This document shows, piece by piece, positions 52,885 through 60,436 of a DNA stretch of 64,000 bases. The position numbers and the translations under genes are program-made. Source of the DNA: Deltaproteobacteria bacterium (GTDB taxonomy: Bacteria; Myxococcota_C; UBA6777). The stretch lies in contig SBHC01000036.1 in the NCBI GenBank assembly GCA_006226375.1, positions 62,001-126,000 of the forward strand. The letters run 5' to 3'. The notes beneath the pieces were generated by a model. It saw only the letters and a list, made by a program, of their open reading frames with translations. It was not told the DNA's origin and did not search any database. How positions within the stretch are numbered: position 1 is the stretch's first letter; each line of letters begins with the position of its first letter.

Positions 52885-53463
52885 ATGGCTGAATTGATCT
52901 TGAAGCTCAAAGATCGAGAGATAAAACGCATCAACATATCGAAAGTAGAGACCACCCTGGGACGCGACCCAGAGTGCGACCTGTTTATCGATAACATCGG
53001 CATCTCCCGTGAACACTGCAGAATTCTTTATCGCGGTGGCCGGTTCTTCCTGCGTGACAACGGTAGCAGCAACGGCACCTTTTTGAACAACAATCGTGTC
53101 ACGCACGAGAGTGAACTGCATGATCAAGATGAAATCCAGCTAGGAAAATACCGAGTGATCTTCTCTGGTGCAGGAGGTATGCCTGAGCACCTGCTGGGGG
53201 CTGGAGAAGAAGAAGGTAAAGGCGGGAAAAAAGTGCGCAGCGTGTTCGGAACCGTCCAGTTTTCGCCGGACGAAATCCAAAACTTGCTGTCTGCGTCAGG
53301 GGAATCGCCAGCTCCTTCGGTGCAGCTACCCACCAGTCGGCCGGAAGAAGAAGAAGAGGAAGAGCCCGCTTCGCTGAACAAGCAAGCGCAGCTCAATGTC
53401 ATCCTGGGTGTTCTTGTTGCTGTTCTCTTCCTGCTGCTGATTGTGGTTCTGCTCGCCCGCTAG
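52885..53463 (+). CDS. FHA protein with C-terminal membrane anchor
   Basis: The preferred start is ATG 52885, giving 192 residues. The FHA domain (about 10-90) has 'TTLGRDPECDLFI', 'ISREHCRI' and 'DNGSSNGTFLNNNRV', all the phosphothreonine-binding positions. A linker rich in Glu and Ser/Pro leads to one membrane helix, 'LNVILGVLVAVLFLLLIVVLLA', at the very C-terminus, making it a tail-anchored protein facing the cytoplasm. It should recruit phosphorylated partners to the inner membrane. A cognate Ser/Thr kinase is not in this immediate neighbourhood. Confidence 0.92.
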   Translation: MAELILKLKDREIKRINISKVETTLGRDPECDLFIDNIGISREHCRILYRGGRFFLRDNGSSNGTFLNNNRVTHESELHDQDEIQLGKYRVIFSGAGGMPEHLLGAGEEEGKGGKKVRSVFGTVQFSPDEIQNLLSASGESPAPSVQLPTSRPEEEEEEEPASLNKQAQLNVILGVLVAVLFLLLIVVLLAR

Positions 53464-53569
53464 ACTCGACGATCTCCTCTGTTTGATTCTCCCCCACATT
53501 GCACAAATCTTGCGCCTTGGCGCGACCTTTCTTTCTCCTGTCGAATGGTGTGTAGGAGTTTAATCATCC

Positions 53570-54643
53570 ATGTCTGTAGCATCTCAACGGATCACAACTG
53601 ATCCCATTTATGTTCCCAAAGAAAAGCCCAACGTTCTGGATCGCTTCTTCTTGCGATACATCAAAGATCCTCGTGATCTACCCTTTGCGTACTTGTGCTT
53701 GCGGATCACTCTGTTGATCATTCCGTTCGCCGTGTACCTTTTCGTTCCAGGAATGTTCCGTTGGTGGTTGGCGCCGGTCTACTGGGCCGTGACGCTGATG
53801 CTCCACCTGTCCCCGTTTATTTTGATGTTGCACAACACCAGTCACCGCAGCCTCTTCAAACGCGAATACAAGTGGATGAACCATTACATCCCTTGGGTGA
53901 TTGGTCCGTTCTTTGGGGAAACCCCCGAGACTTACTACGCGCATCACATCGGGATGCACCACCCTGAAAACAACATGCCCGAAGATCTCAGCTCAACGAT
54001 GAAGTACCAGCGCGACAGCTTCATCGACTTCATGCAGTATTTTCTCCGGTTTTTCGGGGGTGTCCTGTTTGAGCTTACGATCTACATGACCAAGCGTGGA
54101 CGAACCAAGCTGATCCGCAAAATGTTGATCGGTGAGGTGGGCTTCTACATCATGGTGGTGGCGCTCTGCTTCGTGAACTGGCAGGCCACCTTCACGGTGT
54201 TCATTGTCCCCTTTATCTTCACCCGCTTTATGATGATGGCTGGCAACTGGGGACAACACGCGTTCCTCGACCCCAGCACGCCGGAAAACTGCTACCGCAA
54301 CAGCATCACCTGCATCAACTGCTTCTACAACCGCACCGCGTTCAACGATGGCTATCACATCAGCCACCACCTCAAGCCCAACCGGCACTGGACCGATCAT
54401 CCCTTGGAGTTTGAGGAGAACATCGAAACCTACGCCAAGGAAAAAGCGATCGTCTTTGAAGGCATCGACTTCTTTATGGTGTGGCTCTACCTGATGCTCA
54501 AGCGCTACGACTGGTTGGCCAATCGGTACTACCAACTTCCTGGTGAAGATCTCTCGAAAGACGAGATCATCGCCATGCTTAAGGTGCGCACCCAGCGCTT
54601 CGATGAAGAACGCATCCGCGCCTTCCTTCTCCCCGCTCAGTAA
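53570..54643 (+). CDS. Membrane fatty acid desaturase
   Basis: A 357-residue di-iron desaturase. The three His boxes are 'HNTSH' (88-92), 'HHIGMHH' (125-131) and 'GYHISHH' (261-267). Hydrophobic segments occur near 40-60, 65-88, 155-175 and 190-215. It belongs to the fatty-acid-desaturase superfamily, which puts a double bond into acyl chains using O2 and electrons from a ferredoxin, rubredoxin or cytochrome b5. A rubredoxin (2263) and a cytochrome b5-like protein (24296) occur in the window but are not linked. AGGAG precedes the start. The product could adjust membrane fluidity or act on a specialised lipid. Confidence 0.92.
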   Translation: MSVASQRITTDPIYVPKEKPNVLDRFFLRYIKDPRDLPFAYLCLRITLLIIPFAVYLFVPGMFRWWLAPVYWAVTLMLHLSPFILMLHNTSHRSLFKREYKWMNHYIPWVIGPFFGETPETYYAHHIGMHHPENNMPEDLSSTMKYQRDSFIDFMQYFLRFFGGVLFELTIYMTKRGRTKLIRKMLIGEVGFYIMVVALCFVNWQATFTVFIVPFIFTRFMMMAGNWGQHAFLDPSTPENCYRNSITCINCFYNRTAFNDGYHISHHLKPNRHWTDHPLEFEENIETYAKEKAIVFEGIDFFMVWLYLMLKRYDWLANRYYQLPGEDLSKDEIIAMLKVRTQRFDEERIRAFLLPAQ

Positions 54644-54664
54644 ACTTGTCTTCTCCCCCTTCTG

Positions 54665-55231
54665 TCATTGCCCCTTCGACAGCTTTGCAACCGCACGCAT
54701 CACAGATTGATCGGACTCCGTTTCGTTGATGGCGTCGAGTGAAAACCAACGCGCGTCTTTGGCATCAGAGCCTGCTTGAAAGTGAGGGGATTGGGCGCGA
54801 AACAAGAAGCGTACGTCAAAGTGTTCGTGCGCGGGATCTTGCCGAAGGGGCGGGATCTCGTGGATATCGATGTCGAAGATGCCCTCCTGGTGAAGAACAA
54901 CATCCGTCATTCCTGTTTCTTCTTCCACTTCACGTCGAGCGGCTTCGATCACATTGAGGTCTTCGGGGTCGATATGACCTCCAGGTTGAAGCCAACGGTG
55001 CAACTTCCCATGGAAAATCAGCAGCAGCTTGTTTTCGGTGGGGTGCAACACAAACGAGCTGGCGGTGAAGTGCCCAGGTTGAAAGTGGTTGCGGCTGAAA
55101 GGGTCACCGTCAACGCTCAGGAGATCCAACATTCGTTTTTGGTAGGTGGACTCTGTGGTGTCGTAGGGTTGCATGGTCGTAAGTAGATGGTGGAAATGCT
55201 CTCGACGAGCCAGGCTGTCTTGGGGTGACAT
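54665..55231 (-). CDS. NUDIX hydrolase
   Basis: The ATG at 55231 is preceded by GGGAGG and gives 188 residues; an earlier in-frame codon at 55423 is less likely. The NUDIX box is intact at residues 84-107: 'GGHIDPED', 'NVIEAARREVEEETGM', with the catalytic REVxEExG. The remaining alpha/beta/alpha fold is normal, 'DVRFLFRAQSPHF' being a typical core strand. Such enzymes hydrolyse nucleoside diphosphates linked to another moiety. Substrate class cannot be told. The gene converges on the desaturase. Confidence 0.93.
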   Translation of the reverse strand: MSPQDSLARREHFHHLLTTMQPYDTTESTYQKRMLDLLSVDGDPFSRNHFQPGHFTASSFVLHPTENKLLLIFHGKLHRWLQPGGHIDPEDLNVIEAARREVEEETGMTDVVLHQEGIFDIDIHEIPPLRQDPAHEHFDVRFLFRAQSPHFQAGSDAKDARWFSLDAINETESDQSVMRAVAKLSKGQ

Positions 55232-55555
55232 GGAAACCTCCCTCAAATGTGCAACATCGTTCTTGTATACTGGGTGTGTACGATTCACATCGTCTTCTGC
55301 GGTGCGCAATGTACCAGTCGTTGGATCGGTGAACAACCTCTGTGTCCAGGAATCTTGATCTTGCCGCCAAAACCATAGGGAAAGACCCGTATATGATGGT
55401 TGGGTGGGCTTCCTTTCTGACACTTTCTGGCGAGGTCAGCCTGATTCACTTGTGAATTCGGCCTTTTTCTCCGAAAACGTCTTGACAAATCGATGCGAAC
55501 CCGCTCTTTTAGCAGGCACAAACGTTGCGGGAATGGCCCAAGTGAGGAAGAGTTT
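55232..55555. other. Divergent intergenic region
   Basis: 324 bases between the NUDIX gene and a lipoprotein gene. A consensus -35 TTGACA occurs at about 55483, but the -10 after a 17-base spacer is weak. I see no RNA gene or repeat. Confidence 0.3.
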
Positions 55556-55870
55556 ATGGTTGTGTTTCGGAAGATCTGGCGTTGTGGAATGGTCAGCGGC
55601 TTGTTGATGTTGGGATGGATGGGAGTGGCAAGCCTGGAAATGGGTTGCTCTGGCGATCCATGCCAACGCTACTTCAATGAAGTAAAGAGTCGATGCCAGC
55701 TTGGTTCATCTGCTGAAGGGGCAAAGCTCGATCAATACCTGCAGCGACAGTTCAAAGCTTGTCAGATTGAGATCTGCAACCGAACGTCGATCAACTCGAT
55801 TAACTGCTTGGATCCCAACACCCATATCCCTGGAGGGATCAACGGTCGTTTCAACACCTGCGAAGACTAG
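55556..55870 (+). CDS. Small Cys-rich lipoprotein
   Basis: The ATG at 55556 follows GAGGAAGAG and gives 104 residues. A signal peptide with an N-terminal Arg/Lys region and lipobox 'LEMGC' is followed by a short mature part with six Cys ('DPCQRYFNEVKSRC', 'FKACQIEIC', 'INCLDPN', 'FNTCED'). That suggests a compact, disulfide-stabilised domain. I do not recognise a family. It is monocistronic, upstream of mutS2, with 188 bases between them. Confidence 0.75.
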   Translation: MVVFRKIWRCGMVSGLLMLGWMGVASLEMGCSGDPCQRYFNEVKSRCQLGSSAEGAKLDQYLQRQFKACQIEICNRTSINSINCLDPNTHIPGGINGRFNTCED

Positions 55871-56058
55871 TGAACCGCTCCATGTGTTTGGCCCCTATGA
55901 TGGGCGCCTTGCCTTGATGCCGCAGACCCACCTTCTCGTTTCCTTTCTCATCCCAAAACAAAAAGAATCGAACTCCAGACCCGGAGCTTGCGTTTAGGGA
56001 GGCGAAATGCTCAAGCCGAACGCGAACGATTCTTGGAAGAAGATGAGAGTACACAATC

Positions 56059-58638
56059 ATGAGCCTGACAATGCATACCCCTACTGAAGAATCCAACAGT
56101 GTGAGTGGTTTGGTCGTGGATGCCACCGTATCCGACGACAACTCTCCCTCCGACCTGGACTCTCCTGAAGAGTCGTTTGTTCCTGAACATTGGGACCCTT
56201 CGTACGATCGATTTGGCGCGGACACTCTGGAGGCCATGGAGTGGTCTCGGGTCACTGCGTATCTGTCTTCCCTCTGCCGCACGGTGTGGGGCCGGTCCTT
56301 TGCGAAGCACCTTCCTTTCTTTTCCAACCAGACCGAAGCCGAACGTGAACTTCGTCAGGTGGATGAACTGTTCCAGCTCCTTCAAGAACAAGGCGAGAGC
56401 CTCCCGATGGGCTCCTTGGCGGATCTTCGTCCAGCGTTTGTTCGTTTGGAGAAGGGCGCGGCTCTGGATCCCAGCGCATTAATCGGCGTGGTTGATCTTT
56501 TGGAAGCGGCCACGCGAATTCGTGAGTTTGTCGCTTCGTTTGATGGCCGACTTCCCTCCGTGTGGGAACGAGCTGAAATCTTGCGACCTTTGCTTCGCTT
56601 GCGTCGTGATATCGAAAGTGTTTTGGAACGTTCGGGCCGCTTGCGTGACGATGCGTCTTGGGAGTTGGGTTCGTTGCGTGAGACTGTTCGCAGCTGTCAC
56701 GACCGAATTCGTCGCAAGATGCAAGAATACCTCTCGACTCACAGCCGTCACCTGACGGATACCTATTACACTCTGCGTCAGGACCGTTATGTCCTCCCTG
56801 TGAAAGCTTCGGACCGTGGAAAGATTCCAGGGATTGTGTATGGGTCGTCGGGAAGTGGAGCCACCGTTTTTGTTGAGCCCCAACAGATGGTTAAGCTCAA
56901 CAACGAGCTTCGTATCGCAGAGCAGGACGTTGCTCAAGAAGAGATGCGGATCTTACGCAAACTCAGCGAACGAACCGCCCAAGAACTGCCCGTGCTGAAC
57001 TCCAACTTGGAGTTGCTCCGCGATCTGGATGTGCTTCAGGCACGAGTGCGTATGGCGCAACGCTTTGAGGCTTCTGTTCCGACCCTTATCTCTGTGGAAG
57101 ATGGTGCTGCGGTCAAACTAAACAAAGCCCGTCACCCGTTGTTGTTGTTGAAAGGGATCGATGTTGTTCCCAACGATATCGCGCTAGGGGAGGGCGGTCG
57201 AACTCTCTTGATCAGTGGTCCCAACACAGGTGGAAAAACCGTAGCCCTGAAAACGTTGGGGCTGAGTGTCTTGATGGCGCAGGCGGGTCTCCCTGTTCCT
57301 GCGGATCAAGGCAGCGTGGTGCCCTTCTTTGAGGAGATCTTCACAGACATCGGGGATCACCAAAGTATTGAGCACGATCTGTCTACCTTTTCAGCCCAAA
57401 TTGTGAAGTTAAGAGCGATCCTGGAAGAAGCCCACGATCGCTCTCTTGTTTTAATCGACGAGATTGTTGTGGGCACAGATCCTTACCAGGGAGCTGCGCT
57501 GGCCACATCCATTCTTGAATCCCTCACCGACAAGCGATGCTTTGTCGTGACGACCACACACTACGAGCAGCTTAAGGCTCTTGCGTACGAAGATGATCGC
57601 TTTGTTAACGCGAGCGTAGGCTTTGATATGCACCGGTTGGCGCCGACATACCGTTTGTATTTGGGGACTCCGGGAAGCTCAAGCGCGTTGGAAATTGCTC
57701 GACGACTCGGTCTGGATGAGAGTCTTTGCGAACGAGCAGAGGAGCTCTTGTCACCTGCTGGCGATCGCTTCGATCGCATCATCAGCAAGTTGGAGCAGCA
57801 GTACCAATCGTTGTACGAAGAGCGGGAGCGAGCAACCAAGGCTCGAAAAAAGATCGAAAAAGAAGCTCTGGCCCAACAGCGAAAGAGCGAACAGATCGAA
57901 AGTTTGGAAGAGCGGCTGCGAAGTGGCGAAGAGCAAGCCTGGCGGGAGCAGTTCCGAAAGGCACGTGGACTGGTTCGAGAAGCCGTCCAAACCTTGCAAC
58001 AAGATTCCACCAACTGGAACCAGGTGCAGGCTGCGCAGCGAAAACTCAAAGAAGCCGAAGAGCAGATGTCGAACGCTCGTCAGGATGCTCAGCCTGCGGA
58101 GGCTTCGGATTCTCCCGCCCTTGAGAAAATCAACGTGGGGCAAAAGGTTAGAATCCTGAGTCTGCGAATGGACGGTGAGATTCTTGAAGAGCCTGACGCC
58201 AACGAGATGGTTTTGGTTCAAGCAGGGATTATGAGAACGCGGGTCCCCGTGAAGGAGCTGCGACCCCTGTCCCAACGACAGAGCAAAAAGCGACCTTCCC
58301 GCCGTGTTGCTCCAACACCTGCTCCTTCCACTCCCGCTCCTCCTACTTCCACTCCTCCTTTGTCTTCGGATGACACTTTCTCTGTCTTGCCCACTCGTGA
58401 AAATCGTTGTGACTTGCGCGGAATGCGCGCAGAGGAAGCGCTGGACAAGGTCGATACATTCTTGGCCAATGCGATGGCAGAGGGTCGCTCGGCGGTCCTT
58501 TTGATCCATGGACATGGCACCGGCGTTTTGCGTGAGGCCGTTCGACAGCATTGCCGCCATTCCAACCTTGTAAAGAAGTACCGACCAGGTGAACGCTCAG
58601 AAGGCGGAAACGGCGTTACCGCGGTTCTTCTTTTCTAA
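56059..58638 (+). CDS. mutS2: MutS2 (RqcU) ATPase/Smr protein
   Basis: An 859-residue MutS2. Unlike MutS it lacks the N-terminal mismatch-recognition domain and starts with the clamp/lever helical region ('TVWGRSFAKHL', 'RHPLLLLKGIDVVPNDI'). The ATPase has the Walker A 'ISGPNTGGKTVALKTL' at about 385-400 and Walker B region 'SLVLIDEIVVGTDP'. A coiled-coil region (about 580-690) leads to a Lys/Pro-rich linker and a C-terminal Smr domain (about 783-859, 'CDLRGMRAEEALDKV', 'LIHGHGTGVLREAVRQH') with nuclease features. MutS2 acts on collided ribosomes and possibly recombination. The Pro/Thr-rich linker is longer than usual. Confidence 0.97.
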   Translation: MSLTMHTPTEESNSVSGLVVDATVSDDNSPSDLDSPEESFVPEHWDPSYDRFGADTLEAMEWSRVTAYLSSLCRTVWGRSFAKHLPFFSNQTEAERELRQVDELFQLLQEQGESLPMGSLADLRPAFVRLEKGAALDPSALIGVVDLLEAATRIREFVASFDGRLPSVWERAEILRPLLRLRRDIESVLERSGRLRDDASWELGSLRETVRSCHDRIRRKMQEYLSTHSRHLTDTYYTLRQDRYVLPVKASDRGKIPGIVYGSSGSGATVFVEPQQMVKLNNELRIAEQDVAQEEMRILRKLSERTAQELPVLNSNLELLRDLDVLQARVRMAQRFEASVPTLISVEDGAAVKLNKARHPLLLLKGIDVVPNDIALGEGGRTLLISGPNTGGKTVALKTLGLSVLMAQAGLPVPADQGSVVPFFEEIFTDIGDHQSIEHDLSTFSAQIVKLRAILEEAHDRSLVLIDEIVVGTDPYQGAALATSILESLTDKRCFVVTTTHYEQLKALAYEDDRFVNASVGFDMHRLAPTYRLYLGTPGSSSALEIARRLGLDESLCERAEELLSPAGDRFDRIISKLEQQYQSLYEERERATKARKKIEKEALAQQRKSEQIESLEERLRSGEEQAWREQFRKARGLVREAVQTLQQDSTNWNQVQAAQRKLKEAEEQMSNARQDAQPAEASDSPALEKINVGQKVRILSLRMDGEILEEPDANEMVLVQAGIMRTRVPVKELRPLSQRQSKKRPSRRVAPTPAPSTPAPPTSTPPLSSDDTFSVLPTRENRCDLRGMRAEEALDKVDTFLANAMAEGRSAVLLIHGHGTGVLREAVRQHCRHSNLVKKYRPGERSEGGNGVTAVLLF

Positions 58639-58767
58639 AGAGTGTCTCCCTCGGTTTGCTCGTTCTTCTCATCATAAGTTTCTTTCCTTTTTCCCTTCCA
58701 ACAATCTTATCTTTCAACACTTCATCTTCTGTAACAGCCTATCGCGCCATGCTCTCTTTAAAAGAGA

Positions 58768-58821
58768 AGAGGGAGTGAGAGGAACGACGAAGCAGACTTC
58801 GTCGTTCCTCTCACTCCCTCT
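58768..58821. repeat. Perfect 25-bp hairpin with 4-base loop
   Basis: Arms at 58768-58792 and 58797-58821 are exact reverse complements around the loop CAGA. The hairpin lies between the convergent mutS2 and pilA genes, just beyond the pilA terminator. Read on the minus strand it is followed by TCTCTTTT. It may act as a transcription barrier between the two genes. Confidence 0.85.
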
Positions 58822-58833
58822 AAAAAAACAAAA

Positions 58834-58861
58834 CCCTCGTCCTGGGGTGAAAGGACGAGGG
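58834..58861 (-). terminator. Rho-independent terminator of pilA
   Basis: A 9-bp stem (CCCTCGTCC / GGACGAGGG) with a 10-base loop follows the pilA stop codon by about 28 bases. On the minus strand it is followed by TTTTGTTTTTTT, a classic intrinsic terminator. Confidence 0.9.
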
Positions 58862-58889
58862 TCGTGCTGAAGAGAAAACCTTGTAAGGT

Positions 58890-59462
58890 TTACTCGAGAG
58901 CTTCGGTCACGATGACGTTGGTGCGCTCAACTTCACCAGTGGTGCTGTTGACGGTAGCGCGAACGGTGTAGGTGGACTCGGTGCCATCGCAGTCGAGGTT
59001 AGCACGTGCCCAGATGGTGAACTGGCTAGCAGTACCGGTGGAGGTGGGAAGGTACTGATACTGGAAGTAGTGAGCTTTGTTGATACCAAATTTGATGGAT
59101 TTCCAGGGCTCAGCTTCCCAGTTAGCGGAGTTCTTGGTGTACAGGGGAGTTCCGTTTGCGCTCTTGCAGGGAGCGTCGGTGGGAACGGTAGCACCGGTGT
59201 TTCCGACGTCGGTGGGAGACAAGGTGTTGGGAAAGTGCTTGGCAACCGGGTCACCGTTGCTGTTGCTGTGCTCAGCATCGAACCAAGAAATAGCACCATC
59301 ACCGATGGACTTGATGTTGATTCCAGCTTCCGAAGTCTTCGACTTACGAATGAACTTCAAGAAAGCGGGGATAGCTACAGCGGCGAGAATACCGATAATA
59401 GCAACAACAATCATCAATTCGATCAGGGTGAAACCTTTTTGGTTGCGGAATTTCTTCAACAT
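58890..59462 (-). CDS. pilA: Type IV pilin (major pilin-like, PilA)
   Basis: The ATG at 59462 (GAAGGAG 9 bases upstream) gives 190 residues. The prepilin signal is short, [10 protein letters not shown]^[10 protein letters not shown], with cleavage after Gly10, the N-methylated Phe and Glu5 of the mature pilin. A 25-residue hydrophobic helix follows. The globular head (about 150 residues) has a Cys pair ('PCKSANG' and 'LDCDGTE') that could form the D-loop disulfide. In myxobacteria such pili power social motility. An upstream CRP-like site and a TGACAAA palindrome suggest dedicated regulation. No pil assembly genes are adjacent. Confidence 0.95.
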   Translation of the reverse strand: MLKKFRNQKGFTLIELMIVVAIIGILAAVAIPAFLKFIRKSKTSEAGINIKSIGDGAISWFDAEHSNSNGDPVAKHFPNTLSPTDVGNTGATVPTDAPCKSANGTPLYTKNSANWEAEPWKSIKFGINKAHYFQYQYLPTSTGTASQFTIWARANLDCDGTESTYTVRATVNSTTGEVERTNVIVTEALE

Positions 59463-59599
59463 TGTGTGTTCTCCTTCAAGGGACGTGTTTAGGATGTCTC
59501 GGAAAGAATGTCTCTCCAAACTATCAACTGGCCATCCTCTATTCACGTCCTGTGCCAGATCGTAGATGGATGTGATTTTCCCTTGTCTCTTTGGCTTTG

Positions 59600-59615
59600 T
59601 GTGATTTGAATCACA
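59600..59615. promoter_or_regulatory. CRP-like palindrome upstream of pilA
   Basis: TGTGATTTGAATCACA matches TGTGA-N6-TCACA and is itself a near-perfect palindrome, 138 bases upstream of the pilA start. It is the third exact match in the window, and the position suits an activator or repressor site. Confidence 0.5.
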
Positions 59616-59665
59616 TTCGCTGTTGGGGAGAGTGACGATCTTTGTCAGCGTTTGCGACGATTGTA

Positions 59666-59680
59666 TGACAAAATTTGTCA
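59666..59680. promoter_or_regulatory. TGACAAA palindrome array upstream of pilA
   Basis: TGACAAA-A-TTTGTCA is a perfect 15-base palindrome. Extra half-sites TTTGTCA (59641) and TTGACAA (59695) flank it, an arrangement typical of a cooperative regulator binding site. Confidence 0.45.
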
Positions 59681-59752
59681 CTGTGAGGGTGATTTGACAA
59701 TTTTTGGCAGCATATGATCGATTTTGCAGGAAAATGGATCGTTTCGGCACAT

Positions 59753-60001
59753 TTAGTCTGAGGATTCTGCGGGTTCGGATGTGGGTTCGCTTGCGAGATA
59801 CGCGCGCGTAAGATCAATACCTGCGCGAAGGAGAGCCCACCCGCCAAGAAAGGAGAGTGCGCCTGCGATGTAGTCGTTGTGGCGGAGAAAGGAGAGGCTC
59901 TGGAAGAAGAAGTAAGGTCCGAGAAAGACGAGGAGTAAGCCAAGTCCTGGATACAGTCGGAAGAAAAAGGTTTGCCAGCGTTCTCGGAGAGGATGGCTCA
60001 T
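59753..60001 (-). CDS. Small two-helix membrane protein
   Basis: An 82-residue protein. The ATG at 60001 has AAGGA 8 bases upstream; a longer frame to 60085 adds a non-conserved start. Two hydrophobic helices, '[18 protein letters not shown]' and '[18 protein letters not shown]', are joined by a short loop, and a Ser/Glu-rich tail follows ('[12 protein letters not shown]'). No family is recognised. It sits upstream of pilA, same strand, with a 290-base regulatory gap between. Confidence 0.65.
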   Translation of the reverse strand: MSHPLRERWQTFFFRLYPGLGLLLVFLGPYFFFQSLSFLRHNDYIAGALSFLGGWALLRAGIDLTRAYLASEPTSEPAESSD

Positions 60002-60436
60002 AATGGGGTCCTTCGTCATAAGAGTCATGGTGTGGCGCTTTATCTTAAGGAAAGGTTCTTGGATTGCAATGTCCAAGGTGAGCACAAGTCGGGAAGAAAG
60101 AAAACTATAAGGTGGGCAAATCCTCTTTAATTTAGAGTTCCCATTTCTTGCGTCTTTGTGATAACGTTCGCACGGCTTGGTTGATGCCCTTGTGGCGTAG
60201 AAAAACTGCTCGATGTGATGAGCGTTTTTCTACATTGTCTTCCAAGAAACGATGGAACAGGGAACAAGAACGTTGTCTTGCAGCGTTCTTTGTGGAATAT
60301 GCTTGATGAATTCTGTGCATCATCAAGACAAAAGGAAGAGCGAAGTCGAGCACTTCAGCCCATCCTTGCAGGTTCTCTCTTTGGACAACGTATACAAGCA
60401 AAACGAACGATAGATCGATTGGGGATTCTTTAGAGA
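60002..60436. other. Intergenic region containing an inverted repeat
   Basis: 435 bases between a minus-strand and a plus-strand gene. A short minus-strand frame (60132-60455) overlaps the rseP start and is not credible. The only notable structure is the inverted repeat at 60197-60233. Confidence 0.45.
60197..60233. repeat. Inverted repeat, 14 paired bases with one bulge
   Basis: GTAGAAAAAC-T-GCTC and GAGC-GTTTTTCTAC pair around an 8-base loop. It could be a terminator facing either way (A/T-rich base) or an operator upstream of rseP. Confidence 0.6.

Noticed and set aside
59540-59560. Possible sigma-54 promoter for pilA (TGGCAC in AGATCTGGCACAGG on the minus strand)
   Set aside because: The -24 element is good, but the -12 GC dinucleotide is missing at the right spacing, so I do not call it.
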